The position numbers and the translations under genes were made by a program. Below, piece after piece: positions 26,255 through 35,211 of a stretch of DNA of 64,000 nucleotides. The notes beneath the pieces were generated by a model. That model saw only the letters and a list, made by a program, of their open reading frames with translations. It ran no database searches and was not told the DNA's origin. Source of the stretch: UBA1723 sp045641625 (GTDB lineage Bacteria; Bacteroidota; Bacteroidia; Bacteroidales; Paludibacteraceae). The stretch is from positions 57,306 to 121,305 of the forward strand of contig JAZUHH010000041.1 in NCBI GenBank assembly GCA_045641625.1, written 5' to 3'. Within the stretch, counting starts at the first letter, position 1; every line of letters begins with the position of its first letter.

Positions 26255-27754
26255 ATGAAGGTAATCATTGTAGGTGCCGGTGTGGCAGGACTCTCTGCAG
26301 GCATAACTCTAGCTAATAACGGGGTAGATGTGCTTGTAGTCGAGAAACACAGCCAGACCGGAGGTCTTTGTACGGGATGGAGCAGAAAGGGTAGGTCGGG
26401 GATGACTTATTCTTTCAACGGTTGTATGCACTGGCTTTTGGGAGCCAGGAAGGGTACCACATTCCACAAGTACCTGTCCGAGCTTGTTGACCTTTCAAAG
26501 ATTCATTTTATCGACCATCGGGAGCGTGTTGTGTTCGATTACGGAGACAGTAAATTCTCGTTCATGAACAAGGTGGAAGAATTCGAGAAGTATTTGCTCG
26601 ATATCGCGCCGGAAGATTCTGCTGTAATTAGGGAATGGATGTCTGCAGTAAGGTTTGTCAATCGCATGCAGCCTTATCTGCCTCCTGATTTCGACCAGCC
26701 TACTTTGTGGGAAAAGGCGAAGTATTTCGTCAAGATTCATAAACTTGTATTGTTTGTCCCATTCATGCTAAAATGGAGGGGCGTAACTACGCATAGCTTT
26801 TCGGAGAGATTCAAGAACGAGTCTCTTCGAAAGTATGTGCGCAATCTGTATAGCATAGAGATGCAGATGATGCACGTGTTCTTTGTGCAAAGCTATGCTG
26901 ACCTAGGTGTCGCATCTTATCCCGAAGGTGGAAGCGAGAAGTTTGCTGAACTGCTAACAGAGAGTTATCTGCAGAAAGGAGGAAAGCTTCTTCTTAATTC
27001 TCCTGTAAGTAAAATTGTTGTCGATAATGACGTTGCCAAAGGCATACTGCTCGAGAATGGAGAAACTTTGTCTGCTGATTATGTGGTTTCTGCTGCAGAT
27101 TGGATCTGGACGCAGAGTGTGGCATTGGGAAGCAAGTATGTGACTGAGAAACAGAAGCCGTATGTAAATATGCCCAAGGAGGGAATATATTACTCCTACT
27201 GCATGCTGTATTTGGGAATGAAGGCTCCTATGACCGAGTATCCGCACTTTATTCGCATTGATGTTCCAAAGATGGCATCTCCTGACGGAACCGAGTATGA
27301 GCAAGTGGAAATCCATATATATAACTATGACAGGATTCTCACTCCGGAAGGGTATTGCACTATATGTGTTGACTTCCAGACTCAGAATGGCGCCTTTTGG
27401 ATTGATTTGAGGAAAAGCAACTATACGAAGTACAAGGAGCTGAAGGAAGAGTTCTCAGATAGAATTCTTGATGTTCTGAAAGGTTATTTCGGTGAATCCT
27501 TTAGCGAGAGTGTGGACTTTGCAGACTTGGTGACTCCAGCGACTTATCATCGGTACACATCCAATCATAATGGTAGCAGTCAGGGATGGATGCCTATGAA
27601 GACAGTCATGCAAAGACCTCCGATAAATAACAAGGTTAAGGGATTGAAACACTTCCTACAGGCTGGACATTGGACAGAGGCAGGAGGTGGATTGCCGATC
27701 GCTATCAAAAGCGGAATAGACTGTGCTAAATTTATTCTGCAAGAAATCAAATAG
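26255..27754 (+). CDS. FAD-dependent oxidoreductase, phytoene desaturase/carotenoid isomerase-like
   Basis: 499 aa from ATG 26255. The N-terminal dinucleotide-binding motif is KVIIVGAGVAGLSAGITLANNGVDVLVVEKHSQTGG, cut here at its two halves as seen near 3-20 and 24-38. The C-terminal flavin motif is LKHFLQAGHWTEAGGGLPIA. The layout is that of the CrtI/CrtISO group (NAD(P)/FAD oxidoreductases). No other carotenoid genes are nearby, so a pigment role is not supported by context; related retinol saturase-like proteins act on other polyene lipids. It is coupled to the upstream Gfo/Idh/MocA gene. Confidence 0.85.
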   Translation: MKVIIVGAGVAGLSAGITLANNGVDVLVVEKHSQTGGLCTGWSRKGRSGMTYSFNGCMHWLLGARKGTTFHKYLSELVDLSKIHFIDHRERVVFDYGDSKFSFMNKVEEFEKYLLDIAPEDSAVIREWMSAVRFVNRMQPYLPPDFDQPTLWEKAKYFVKIHKLVLFVPFMLKWRGVTTHSFSERFKNESLRKYVRNLYSIEMQMMHVFFVQSYADLGVASYPEGGSEKFAELLTESYLQKGGKLLLNSPVSKIVVDNDVAKGILLENGETLSADYVVSAADWIWTQSVALGSKYVTEKQKPYVNMPKEGIYYSYCMLYLGMKAPMTEYPHFIRIDVPKMASPDGTEYEQVEIHIYNYDRILTPEGYCTICVDFQTQNGAFWIDLRKSNYTKYKELKEEFSDRILDVLKGYFGESFSESVDFADLVTPATYHRYTSNHNGSSQGWMPMKTVMQRPPINNKVKGLKHFLQAGHWTEAGGGLPIAIKSGIDCAKFILQEIK

Positions 27755-27789
27755 TTGTGAAAGTTTTTTGAAAATAATTCAGTAAATGC

Positions 27790-27820
27790 TTGCATACTAA
27801 TTCTAAAAGTTCTAATTTTG
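27790..27820 (+). promoter_or_regulatory. Promoter of tRNA-Cys
   Basis: TTGC (27790-27793), 19 nt, TAATTTTG (27813-27820): a full Bacteroidota promoter, placing the start about 30 nt before the tRNA. Confidence 0.75.
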
Positions 27821-27855
27821 CATCGTCAACGAACGAAAGGGTTGATAAAACAATT

Positions 27856-27930
27856 GGTTCCTTGGATGAGTGGCTTAGTCAGCGGTCTGCAAAACCGTGT
27901 ACAGCAGTTCGAATCTGCTAGGAACCTCCA
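27856..27930 (+). tRNA. tRNA-Cys (anticodon GCA), CCA encoded
   Basis: The acceptor stem GGTTCCT (27856-27862) pairs with AGGAACC (27920-27926). The anticodon loop CTGCAAA sits on a CGGT/ACCG stem. The T-arm contains GTTCGAATC. The discriminator base is T (27927), as usual for tRNA-Cys, and CCA (27928-27930) is in the DNA. Total 75 nt with CCA. Confidence 0.97.
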
Positions 27931-27931
27931 A

Positions 27932-27963
27932 AAGACTTCAGGATTTCTTCTGGAGTCTTTTTT
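27932..27963 (+). terminator. Terminator after tRNA-Cys
   Basis: A hairpin with AAGACTTCAG and CTGGAGTCTT (one G-T pair) followed by TTTTTTG directly after the tRNA. Confidence 0.85.
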
Positions 27964-27993
27964 GTTGTCTTTGATAGTTAAGAACAAGTAGTT

Positions 27994-28542
27994 ATGAGCA
28001 AAGAAGTGTATATAAAAGGCAAGAAATTCGTTCCTTTATACTCAAAAGAGTTACTTGCTGAGAAAATAAAAAATTTAGCGACTGTGGTAGAAGGCGAAAT
28101 TGCCGGAACTCAGAATCCTTTATATGTAGTCATGCTGAACGGAGCGTTTATGTTTGCGGCTGACTTTATAAGATGTCTGGAGGGTAGTGTAGAGACAAAG
28201 TTCGTCAGATATACATCATATTCCGGTATGTCTTCTACCGGCTCTATAAACAAAGATGCCCAAATGAAATCGGACGACGTCAGAGGCAGAGTTGTAATTG
28301 TCCTAGAGGATATAGTCGATACAGGAGGCACAATGAAGGCTTTTGTAGATGATTTGATAGGCATGGGTGCAGAAAAAGTATTGATAGCTACAATGTTTGC
28401 GAGAGACAGAGCATATTCCTTCGGGGACAGGGTTTCCATGCATCCTGCAATGGTATTAAAGGACGATGCCTTTATTGTAGGTTTTGGTTTGGACTATGAT
28501 GGAGAAGGTAGAAACTTGCCTGATATTATGGTGCATCTGTAA
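27994..28542 (+). CDS. hpt: Hypoxanthine phosphoribosyltransferase
   Basis: 182 aa. Purine salvage enzyme that makes IMP or GMP from the base and PRPP. The PRPP-binding motif is VVIVLEDIVDTGGTM (E-D...D-T-G-G-T), preceded by the flexible-loop region KFVRYTSYSGMSSTGSIN. The C-terminal part contains KDDAFIVGFGLDYDGEGRNL, which holds the base-contact residues. Length and order are normal. Single-gene unit with a strong terminator. Confidence 0.95.
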   Translation: MSKEVYIKGKKFVPLYSKELLAEKIKNLATVVEGEIAGTQNPLYVVMLNGAFMFAADFIRCLEGSVETKFVRYTSYSGMSSTGSINKDAQMKSDDVRGRVVIVLEDIVDTGGTMKAFVDDLIGMGAEKVLIATMFARDRAYSFGDRVSMHPAMVLKDDAFIVGFGLDYDGEGRNLPDIMVHL

Positions 28543-28558
28543 AATCTGTAAAAATAGT

Positions 28559-28594
28559 AAGAGGATGAGTTACTACAACTCACCCTCTTTTTTT
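28559..28594. terminator. Bidirectional terminator between hpt and the T9SS module
   Basis: AAGAGG-TGAGTT pairs with AACTCA-CCTCTT (one bulged base on each side), with T7 on the plus strand and AA-rich sequence on the other. It serves the converging hpt and the T9SS operon. Confidence 0.85.
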
Positions 28595-28598
28595 ACCT

Positions 28599-29235
28599 TT
28601 ATTCCTTAACAAATCTTGCTTTCTTTCCGTTTGCCTCAATTATATAAATTCCTGTCGGCAATTCAGCAACATTGATTGGATAACTTACTTGTTGTAATAG
28701 CTTTTGACCTGTTATGTCATAGATTGCATAATCTGTCTTGTCATCTGCATTAGACAAATATTGTTTGTCAGTGGCTGGATTAGGATATACCTCAAATGAC
28801 TGGCTAACAACATTGTCTAGTCCTGTATTGTCAATCCAATTGAAAGTTTTTTCGGAAGTGCATCCGTAGGCGTTTGTTATTTTTAGAGTATGATCGCCTC
28901 CGGTCAGATTTATAGCGAGCATCTTTGGAAGGACTAACATTTGCGAACAAAAGTCCGTTGTCCATCTTAAGATTAATTTTTGAGGATGTTTCGCCTACTA
29001 TTTCTTCATAGACTTCAAAAACTAGTTCTTGAGGGTACCAAATAAGTCCAGTACCTGTTGTATCTATTACTATTTTGGTAGTCTCACCTTCACAAATCTG
29101 GTCTTCAAGAGAAACCTTGATTTTGGGTGTTGCATCCTGTAGTTCATTTTCTTCGGCGCTAGCAGTATTATATGCTAGCATTCCGAAGAATGTGAACAGA
29201 AATATAAATTTTTTGTTTATTGTCTTGCAAATCAA
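28599..29235 (-). pseudogene. Secreted protein with T9SS type A sorting domain, split by a frameshift
   Basis: Two overlapping frames together make one plausible protein. The first (from 29235) has a signal peptide (FIFLFTFFGMLAYNTASAEE) and an Ig-like stretch with ICEGETTKIVIDTTGTG, then turns into nonsense and stops at 28831. The second (open from 28940, end 28599) continues with NLTGGDHTLKITNAYGCTSE and ends with a type A sorting domain (EVYPNPATDK...YDITGQKLLQQ...GIYIIEANGKKARFVKE). The break lies at about 28900-28935; one extra base (or two missing) would restore one chain of about 212 aa. It could be a true mutation or a sequencing error. It is the last gene of the T9SS operon, 4 nt after porP. 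Confidence 0.75.
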
Positions 29236-29239
29236 TCTC

Positions 29240-30133
29240 TTAGAAATGAACGCTTAGCAAAAGCTCGTGTGTGTTTGAAGGAAGGTTGTTGTACTCACCC
29301 ACATTGAAAGTGTAGGCATAACCCGCACGGAACTTTCCAAGATCAAGACCAAGAGCAACATTCATTAGCGACATGTCTCCGAAATAGTTCATGTCCGGCT
29401 TCCATGTTACTCCGCCCCAGAATTTCTTGCTGATGAACAACATTGCACCGATTTCCATTTCGTTAGACTTGTTCTGGTGTATGTATGAAACCATAGGAGC
29501 CAAGTCAAACATCTCTGACAAAGGAATCAAGCAGCGTCCGTATGCGTAATAGTGGCGGCCTTTCTTGAATGTTGTTGGCTCTGTCTTTAGAAGGTGGGCT
29601 GAAGACAGACCGAATGTGAATTTCTTTGTTGTCAACTCTATACCGAAGTTCATGTCCGGAGAAACTTCTGATGTCTTGCCTTCAACGTATGTTGACATGT
29701 CAGGCTCGTCATCGCGAATAATGTTCTGGCCTGGATCAAACACGCCGATGTTAATTCCGGCAGATAGTCCCATTGAAAGGATCATCTTCTCGTTCAAATC
29801 CACGTGGTATGAGTAAACGGCCTGTACGTTAGTCATGCTGTTTCCGATACCAATGTTGTCGTAGTTTGTTGTAAGACCGAAACTCGAGCGAAGAGACTCG
29901 TTGTAGTATGCAACGTTCATCAGTGCTGTTACAGGGGCGTTATCGACTCCTGCCCACTGCAAGCGGCCTAATAGGAACGCATCCACACCCTCCTGGTTTC
30001 CTGAACCTGCAGGGTTGATGTTGATTCTTGAAAATACCTGCTGGCTGACCATCAAGTCCTGCTGTGCAAAGACGCTCACGGAGCATATCATCGTGAACAA
30101 CGCACAAACTATTTTATTTATATATTGTCTCAT
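29240..30133 (-). CDS. PorP/SprF-family type IX secretion membrane protein
   Basis: 297 aa. Signal peptide (VCALFTMICSVSVFAQQ), then QQDLMVSQQVFSRININPAGSG, the standard PorP/SprF opening, and a beta-barrel body ending GKFRAGYAYTFNVGEYNNLP and the strand HELLLSVHF. In Flavobacterium, SprF is needed to secrete or attach the type B sorting-domain adhesin SprB, and such pairs are commonly linked. Here a type B protein lies two genes upstream, which supports a dedicated partner role. 46 nt separate it from the OmpA-family gene. Confidence 0.92.
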   Translation of the reverse strand: MRQYINKIVCALFTMICSVSVFAQQDLMVSQQVFSRININPAGSGNQEGVDAFLLGRLQWAGVDNAPVTALMNVAYYNESLRSSFGLTTNYDNIGIGNSMTNVQAVYSYHVDLNEKMILSMGLSAGINIGVFDPGQNIIRDDEPDMSTYVEGKTSEVSPDMNFGIELTTKKFTFGLSSAHLLKTEPTTFKKGRHYYAYGRCLIPLSEMFDLAPMVSYIHQNKSNEMEIGAMLFISKKFWGGVTWKPDMNYFGDMSLMNVALGLDLGKFRAGYAYTFNVGEYNNLPSNTHELLLSVHF

Positions 30134-30179
30134 TATGATTCTTAACTTTTAGTTCTTAAAATCTCTGTGTAAGTCAGAA

Positions 30180-31577
30180 TTACTCCATCTTAAGGATTTC
30201 AACACGTCTGTTCTTCTGGTGCTGCTCTTCAGTCTTTGCGTTGCGGATAACTGGACGATATTCACCCAATCCCATTACGAAAAGTTTAGAGCGAGAAATA
30301 CCGCGCTTTGCAAGGATAGTCTCTATCTGTTTTGCTCTGCGCAAACTCAAGGCGTCGTTGTATTCATAAGAACCCCTCTCGTCAGTGTGACCGATGATTA
30401 GGAATGAATTACCCTTGTAGAAGTTAATGAAGTCAATTATACACTCGATGTCCTTGTCATAGTCTCCGTTCAATTCATCGGAATCATAGTCGAAATAGAA
30501 GATACGCTTGTTAACTCCTGCAACGACATGCTTTGAAGCCATAACCATAGCGTCCTGATCCTCCTGGAATACCTTTGACAACTCCTTTGCAGAGATAGGG
30601 TATTTAGTAGTGTCTGACTCGTATGCAAGTGCGTCAAGAATACGGTCGTTCTCGTTTTGGATATCATCGTTTTCAGGATTGATCTCAACCTTTGGCTCCT
30701 CGACAGGCTTTTCCTCTACGACAGCAAGAGTTGGTGTTTCCGGCACAACAACAGGTGCTACAACTGCGGTTGTGTCTGGAGTTGGTTCAACCGTAACAAT
30801 CTCCTCTGTCTTTGGCATATTGCGGTCAACGAATGCCTGCATTAGCTCAGGAGCTGTGTTGGTGTTTGTCTTTGAAATATATACGTTTGACTTGCCTGCC
30901 TCGGGATCAGAAGTTGCATTCTTTCGGTTGGAAATGAATGTAATCTGTCCGTCTTTGCGGATGTAGGGATTGTCCTCGTCTGCGTCAGAGTTCACGCTCT
31001 TGCCCAACTTTCTTGGCTGAGTAACTGTACCTGAAGAAGTGATTTGCGAAGAGTAGATGTCTCTACCTTTGGAATCCTTAAGGTTTGCAGAGAAGAACAG
31101 CTGCTTTCCGTTCTTTGATAAAGCAGGATTGCTTACTCTGATTGTGTCCTGAGGCTTGTAGTGCCAGCTTGCGTACACCAACGAAGAGTGGTCATAGCTC
31201 TCACGTTTCATTATAGTGCCGGGAATCTCGACCATTGTCTTGGACTCAACCTTTCCTTTCTTCACCTTGGCAGTGTACATCTTGCCATTGTTGGTGAAGT
31301 AGTATGAATCCTTGCCGTCGTAGGCGATCTGACCCTCAGGCTTTAGAGATGTAAGCAATTCGTCGTATTTTGAGTCATAGACAACTCCACGATCATTGAT
31401 CTTTGCCACAAACACACTGTCTCCCTGCTTGAAAGCCACTGTAGTGTCAGACAGATGTGAAACGGACTCCAAGTCCGATACATTCAAATACTTGCCTGCG
31501 TAATTGCACTCCAAACTCTCCATTGCACCAGCAAGTGCAGGTACTATCAAGAGTATTGTTGAAATAATATTTTTCAT
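30180..31577 (-). CDS. OmpA-family protein with PD40-like repeats (PorE-like)
   Basis: 465 aa. Signal peptide, then a beta-propeller-like region with PD40-type motifs (NPALSKNGKQLFFSANLKDS; NPYIRKDGQITFISNR). A Pro/Val/Glu-rich linker lies at about 245-310. The C-terminal OmpA peptidoglycan-binding domain is IFYFDYDSDELNGDYD, FLIIGHTDERGSYEYNDALS, RRAKQIETILAKRGI and KNRRVEIL. This is close in plan to PorE, which ties the T9SS to peptidoglycan, but lacks an obvious TPR block. Its place between the type B substrate and PorP/SprF suggests a linked envelope complex. Confidence 0.88.
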   Translation of the reverse strand: MKNIISTILLIVPALAGAMESLECNYAGKYLNVSDLESVSHLSDTTVAFKQGDSVFVAKINDRGVVYDSKYDELLTSLKPEGQIAYDGKDSYYFTNNGKMYTAKVKKGKVESKTMVEIPGTIMKRESYDHSSLVYASWHYKPQDTIRVSNPALSKNGKQLFFSANLKDSKGRDIYSSQITSSGTVTQPRKLGKSVNSDADEDNPYIRKDGQITFISNRKNATSDPEAGKSNVYISKTNTNTAPELMQAFVDRNMPKTEEIVTVEPTPDTTAVVAPVVVPETPTLAVVEEKPVEEPKVEINPENDDIQNENDRILDALAYESDTTKYPISAKELSKVFQEDQDAMVMASKHVVAGVNKRIFYFDYDSDELNGDYDKDIECIIDFINFYKGNSFLIIGHTDERGSYEYNDALSLRRAKQIETILAKRGISRSKLFVMGLGEYRPVIRNAKTEEQHQKNRRVEILKME

Positions 31578-31601
31578 TTTCTTTTGTCTCTTTTAATAAG
31601 G

Positions 31602-34600
31602 TTATTTTTTGTAAACCTGGATAGTACCTTTCACTTCACGTCCGTCTCTCAAAGTTACGACGTAAATATATACTCCGGCATCTGCTGTCTTACCCTTGTA
31701 GTTGCCGTCCCATCCGTTGTCGGACTTGCAGATAACATCACCGAAGCGATTGTAGATTACAACTGGATAACCAGGCATGAAGTCATCGTTTGCTCCGTTC
31801 TTCTCGTGAGGAGTGAATACTGTAGGTATTTCAATTCTGTCAGCGATGGCCTCTCCGTTTGAACGGTCAGGATTCTTAAGAACAATGACATTTGTCTCTG
31901 CCGCTGATTCGTCAATGACAATGGCCTTGAACAGGTGAACTCCGTACATGAAAGAACTGTCGCATACTGCCAATCCCATGAACTCGTCAGGGTAAGTGTT
32001 CGAAGGCACATTCATTTCAGTCTCTTTTGTATGAGAAATCATTCCCTTCCAGTTTACTCCGTCGCGGCTAGTCAAGAATCTGTAGGACTCAGAAGGATTA
32101 GGGTTCAATGCAGTAAGAACCAACTTGAAAGTATAGTCGTCAAGCATCATCTCAGTAGAACCGTCTCCGAAAGCAAGAGAATAAGCTCTTTCGCAGTTTC
32201 CGTCGCCTACCTTGACCACGTATGTTGCAGTTACTCCGCTGTCATCCTTTGCCTTGGCTGTTACAGTAACTTCTCCGCTTTCACCGATAGTGTTTGCTGT
32301 GAACATACCGTTGCTTGTGATCTTTGCAAGCACGTTGTTGTCAATAGAGTAAACCAAGTCCTGAGTTGTAGCGTTTGTAGGAGTTATCAATGCTGTGAAC
32401 TGAACTGACTCACCCCACTTTACGCAGTCACTTCCGAACAATGCGATAGTGCTTACCAATACAGGTCTGTCAAGAAGGATCTCGATCTCTGCATCCTTAG
32501 TAAGCTTGTATTCTCCTGTGATTCCCTTTCCGAAATCCAAAGTGTATGAGTAGCTTGCAGCTTCGCTCTGCATATCAACCTCTCCAAGGTTGTTTGTGTA
32601 CGCGCTGTTATAGAACTCCTTGCCCTTCTTGATGTCAAGCTTTAGACCAGGAACAGGAGATCTGTCGTCTCTGTAAAGAACCTTGAACTTAACCTTGAAC
32701 ATCTCTACGTTTGCAAGGATGGTGAACCTCAAGTCATAGTCGTCAACCTCGAAGTCGCGGACAATGTCAAGGATTCTGATCTGGTAGCGACCTGGAACCA
32801 AGTGGTCCTTTACGAAACCGTTTCCGTCTGACATCAGTCTCTCGTGGTCGTTTCCGTCATACTCAGTGTCAGTATTTAGTGTTCCGTCCTCGTTGTACTT
32901 GTATATTGTCGCAAACACTCCCTGTACGTTTTCACCGTTGGCATCCTTGATCTGTATTTCAACAGTACGCTTCACAGGAACAACGATGTATATCAATGTG
33001 TCGTTGCCAGTAGATGCGTTAGTTGTGAACTTGTGAGAAACCTGACCATCATAGAAATAGTCATCAATGTAGTATTTGACAGTATATGTGTCAGTTGGAA
33101 GAACTGCAGGCTTGTCAAAGACATACTTGGCTCCCATTCCCTCGTAGTCTGGATAGTGAGTGGAAGAAAGGAACGCATACTGCATTGTAGAGTTGCCCTT
33201 GTAGAATGTAAGGTTCATGATGTCTGGGTAAACAATCTCTCCGTCATGAAGGAACTTGAAGTAAACATTCTGTGTGTTAGGAACAACAAAGTAAAGAGTT
33301 GTGTCGGAAGTGACGTTTAGTGTGACATCCTTGTCGATTGCGTTGAACACATATTCGCCACCCTCGAGTGCTACAGAAAGATGACCGTCATTTTCAGTCT
33401 TCTTTGTTGTGTACCATATATCTTTTATTCCGTGGTATGACACTGCATATATTCCCATTGAAGGAGTCGAGTCCTCCTTTATTACGCGTACATCCACATT
33501 GTATTTGACTACAAATGTGATGTTTACAGTATCACTAGGCTTTTCGTCAGTTGTCTCGAAATAGTCGTAGCGGCTTGTCTCGTTGTACTCGCTCATTACG
33601 AAAGAGTAGCGGTAGCGGCCCGCTGTAGTAACCAAAGGCTCAGAGAACTTGTTGATTTCAGTTCCCTCCTCCTTCTTTGGATAAAGAGTTGTGTACGCCA
33701 TTGTCGATCCACCCTCTATCTTGTTTATAGTGATAGACTTGATTGTCTGAGGGAAAACCTCCTTGTTGTCATAGAAGAACTTGAAATAAACCTGCTGTGA
33801 CTGTGTCTGTACATCCATGTCCATACACATAGTGACCATTGTGTCCCTCTCCACGTTTACATTGTGCATTGTGTCTGAAGGGATGATGATATTGTACACA
33901 TTCGGATTCAATACAAATGTAGCGATACCATTGTTGCTAGTTGACTTGTATGTGCTGACACCGCTGCCAGGAAGCTGGTATCTTACAGCTATGTTCGGTA
34001 TAGGAGTAGAGTCGCTGCAAGTGACAACCTTGACTCTAAGTGTGACTGTTGGCTCCTTCTCGTCCGGTTTGATGATTACTGGAGCGCTTGGATCTGTTTC
34101 AGTTCCAGGCTTCTCGCTAGGAATCTCGATAGGAACGATGTTGTTTGTCTGCGAACTTGTATTATATACGTAGAAAGTGCCAGTAAGCGTACCATAGTCG
34201 CGAGTGCTCACTGAATACTCGAACTCTCCGACAGGACAAGAGATCTTACCCTCTGTTGTCTGGTACTCGATAGCACCGCTGGACTGTGTGGATCCGTGGG
34301 CAAGAACGATACCGAAATCCTGGAAGCGTCCGTTCTGGTTCTGGCGCACATGCACGTCTCTTGCAAATACCTTGATTGGTTTTCCGTCCTTTACGAACTG
34401 GAAAGAAGTCTTGTAAGTAACAAGTCGTGAAGATACTGATACAGTAGTGTTGATGTTCTTGTCGGCAACAGTGATGTTGTGCTCGCCATCTGCGGCTACG
34501 TAAGTATAGTTGCCCTCTGGAACAACGAACAGACAGGCTCCGTTTTCCTCGGAAGTCTTCTGCTTTACAAGAGTCCTTGTTCCGTCATCGTTTCTTTTAT

Positions 34601-34976
34601 ATAGGGTAACAAAGTTTCCGGCTGCCGGTTTACCGTTCTCGTCCTTGAAGTTGATAACGACACGTCTGTAGTCCAGATTCACCCAAGTCGGCTGTCCGTC
34701 CTTGATTGTGAACTTGCCGGAGTTGAAGTCTCCGTAATAGAAACTGTAGGAGTAGTTTCCTGCTGCAATGCTGTTGTTGATCACGCGTCCCTCTGCGTCT
34801 GTCCTGTACGAAATGGTTCCGCCTTTTTCATCGGTTATTCGAACATTTAGATTTGAAAGGGGTGCATTCAGTGTGTCCGAGATTTCTATCGTCAACACTC
34901 CTTGCGAAAATGCCGTTTGAAGTAGCCCGAACAGCATAACGCATAGGGCTCCAAACCTCAAGAATTTTGATTTCAT
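31602..34976 (-). CDS. Large surface protein with Ig-like repeats and type B T9SS (gliding motility-associated) sorting domain
   Basis: 1124 aa from MKSKFLRFG (34976); the frame is open to 35030, but the signal peptide begins here (FGALCVMLFGLLQTAFSQG). The body is a series of carboxypeptidase-regulatory/Cna-B-like repeats (for example LSNLNVRITDEKGGTISYRT and VEIQIKDANGENVQGVFATI). A Big_2-type Ig domain follows (LITPTNATTQDLVYSIDNN). The end (IPTVFTPHEKNGANDDFMPG, PVVIYNRFGDVICKS, WDGNYKGKTADAGVYIYVV) is the CHU_C gliding-associated type B sorting domain. It is likely exported by T9SS and held at the surface. It is the first gene of the four-gene module; a -7 box TAATTTTG (minus, 35048-35055) lies upstream. 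Confidence 0.9.
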   Translation of the reverse strand: MKSKFLRFGALCVMLFGLLQTAFSQGVLTIEISDTLNAPLSNLNVRITDEKGGTISYRTDAEGRVINNSIAAGNYSYSFYYGDFNSGKFTIKDGQPTWVNLDYRRVVINFKDENGKPAAGNFVTLYKRNDDGTRTLVKQKTSEENGACLFVVPEGNYTYVAADGEHNITVADKNINTTVSVSSRLVTYKTSFQFVKDGKPIKVFARDVHVRQNQNGRFQDFGIVLAHGSTQSSGAIEYQTTEGKISCPVGEFEYSVSTRDYGTLTGTFYVYNTSSQTNNIVPIEIPSEKPGTETDPSAPVIIKPDEKEPTVTLRVKVVTCSDSTPIPNIAVRYQLPGSGVSTYKSTSNNGIATFVLNPNVYNIIIPSDTMHNVNVERDTMVTMCMDMDVQTQSQQVYFKFFYDNKEVFPQTIKSITINKIEGGSTMAYTTLYPKKEEGTEINKFSEPLVTTAGRYRYSFVMSEYNETSRYDYFETTDEKPSDTVNITFVVKYNVDVRVIKEDSTPSMGIYAVSYHGIKDIWYTTKKTENDGHLSVALEGGEYVFNAIDKDVTLNVTSDTTLYFVVPNTQNVYFKFLHDGEIVYPDIMNLTFYKGNSTMQYAFLSSTHYPDYEGMGAKYVFDKPAVLPTDTYTVKYYIDDYFYDGQVSHKFTTNASTGNDTLIYIVVPVKRTVEIQIKDANGENVQGVFATIYKYNEDGTLNTDTEYDGNDHERLMSDGNGFVKDHLVPGRYQIRILDIVRDFEVDDYDLRFTILANVEMFKVKFKVLYRDDRSPVPGLKLDIKKGKEFYNSAYTNNLGEVDMQSEAASYSYTLDFGKGITGEYKLTKDAEIEILLDRPVLVSTIALFGSDCVKWGESVQFTALITPTNATTQDLVYSIDNNVLAKITSNGMFTANTIGESGEVTVTAKAKDDSGVTATYVVKVGDGNCERAYSLAFGDGSTEMMLDDYTFKLVLTALNPNPSESYRFLTSRDGVNWKGMISHTKETEMNVPSNTYPDEFMGLAVCDSSFMYGVHLFKAIVIDESAAETNVIVLKNPDRSNGEAIADRIEIPTVFTPHEKNGANDDFMPGYPVVIYNRFGDVICKSDNGWDGNYKGKTADAGVYIYVVTLRDGREVKGTIQVYKK

Positions 34977-35162
34977 AATATAATTTTTATTCTGTGTTTT
35001 ATCTTGTAAAAAAGGACATTTAACATACAAATCTTTTGATCTATGTGCAAAATTATATAAAATAGGTCAAATAATGCGGCAAAATGTTTATAAAAGCATA
35101 GTTATTTAACACTTTTTAACAGAAAGTCCTATCTTTCTTTCTATTCAGGTAAATAAAAGAGC

Positions 35163-35186
35163 AAGGGAGGCAGTAATGCCTCCCTT
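35163..35186 (-). terminator. Terminator after the double-FISUMP gene
   Basis: AAGGGAGGCA and TGCCTCCCTT form a perfect 10-bp stem with a 4-nt loop; the minus-strand tail is GCTCTTTTATTT, so the U-tract is imperfect. Confidence 0.65.
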
Positions 35187-35211
35187 GTTGCTTATGTGTT
35201 GTTACCTTCTA

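Noticed and set aside
26255..27754. Carotenoid biosynthesis operon
   Set aside because: Only one CrtI-like protein and no phytoene synthase or cyclase nearby, so pigment synthesis is not supported.
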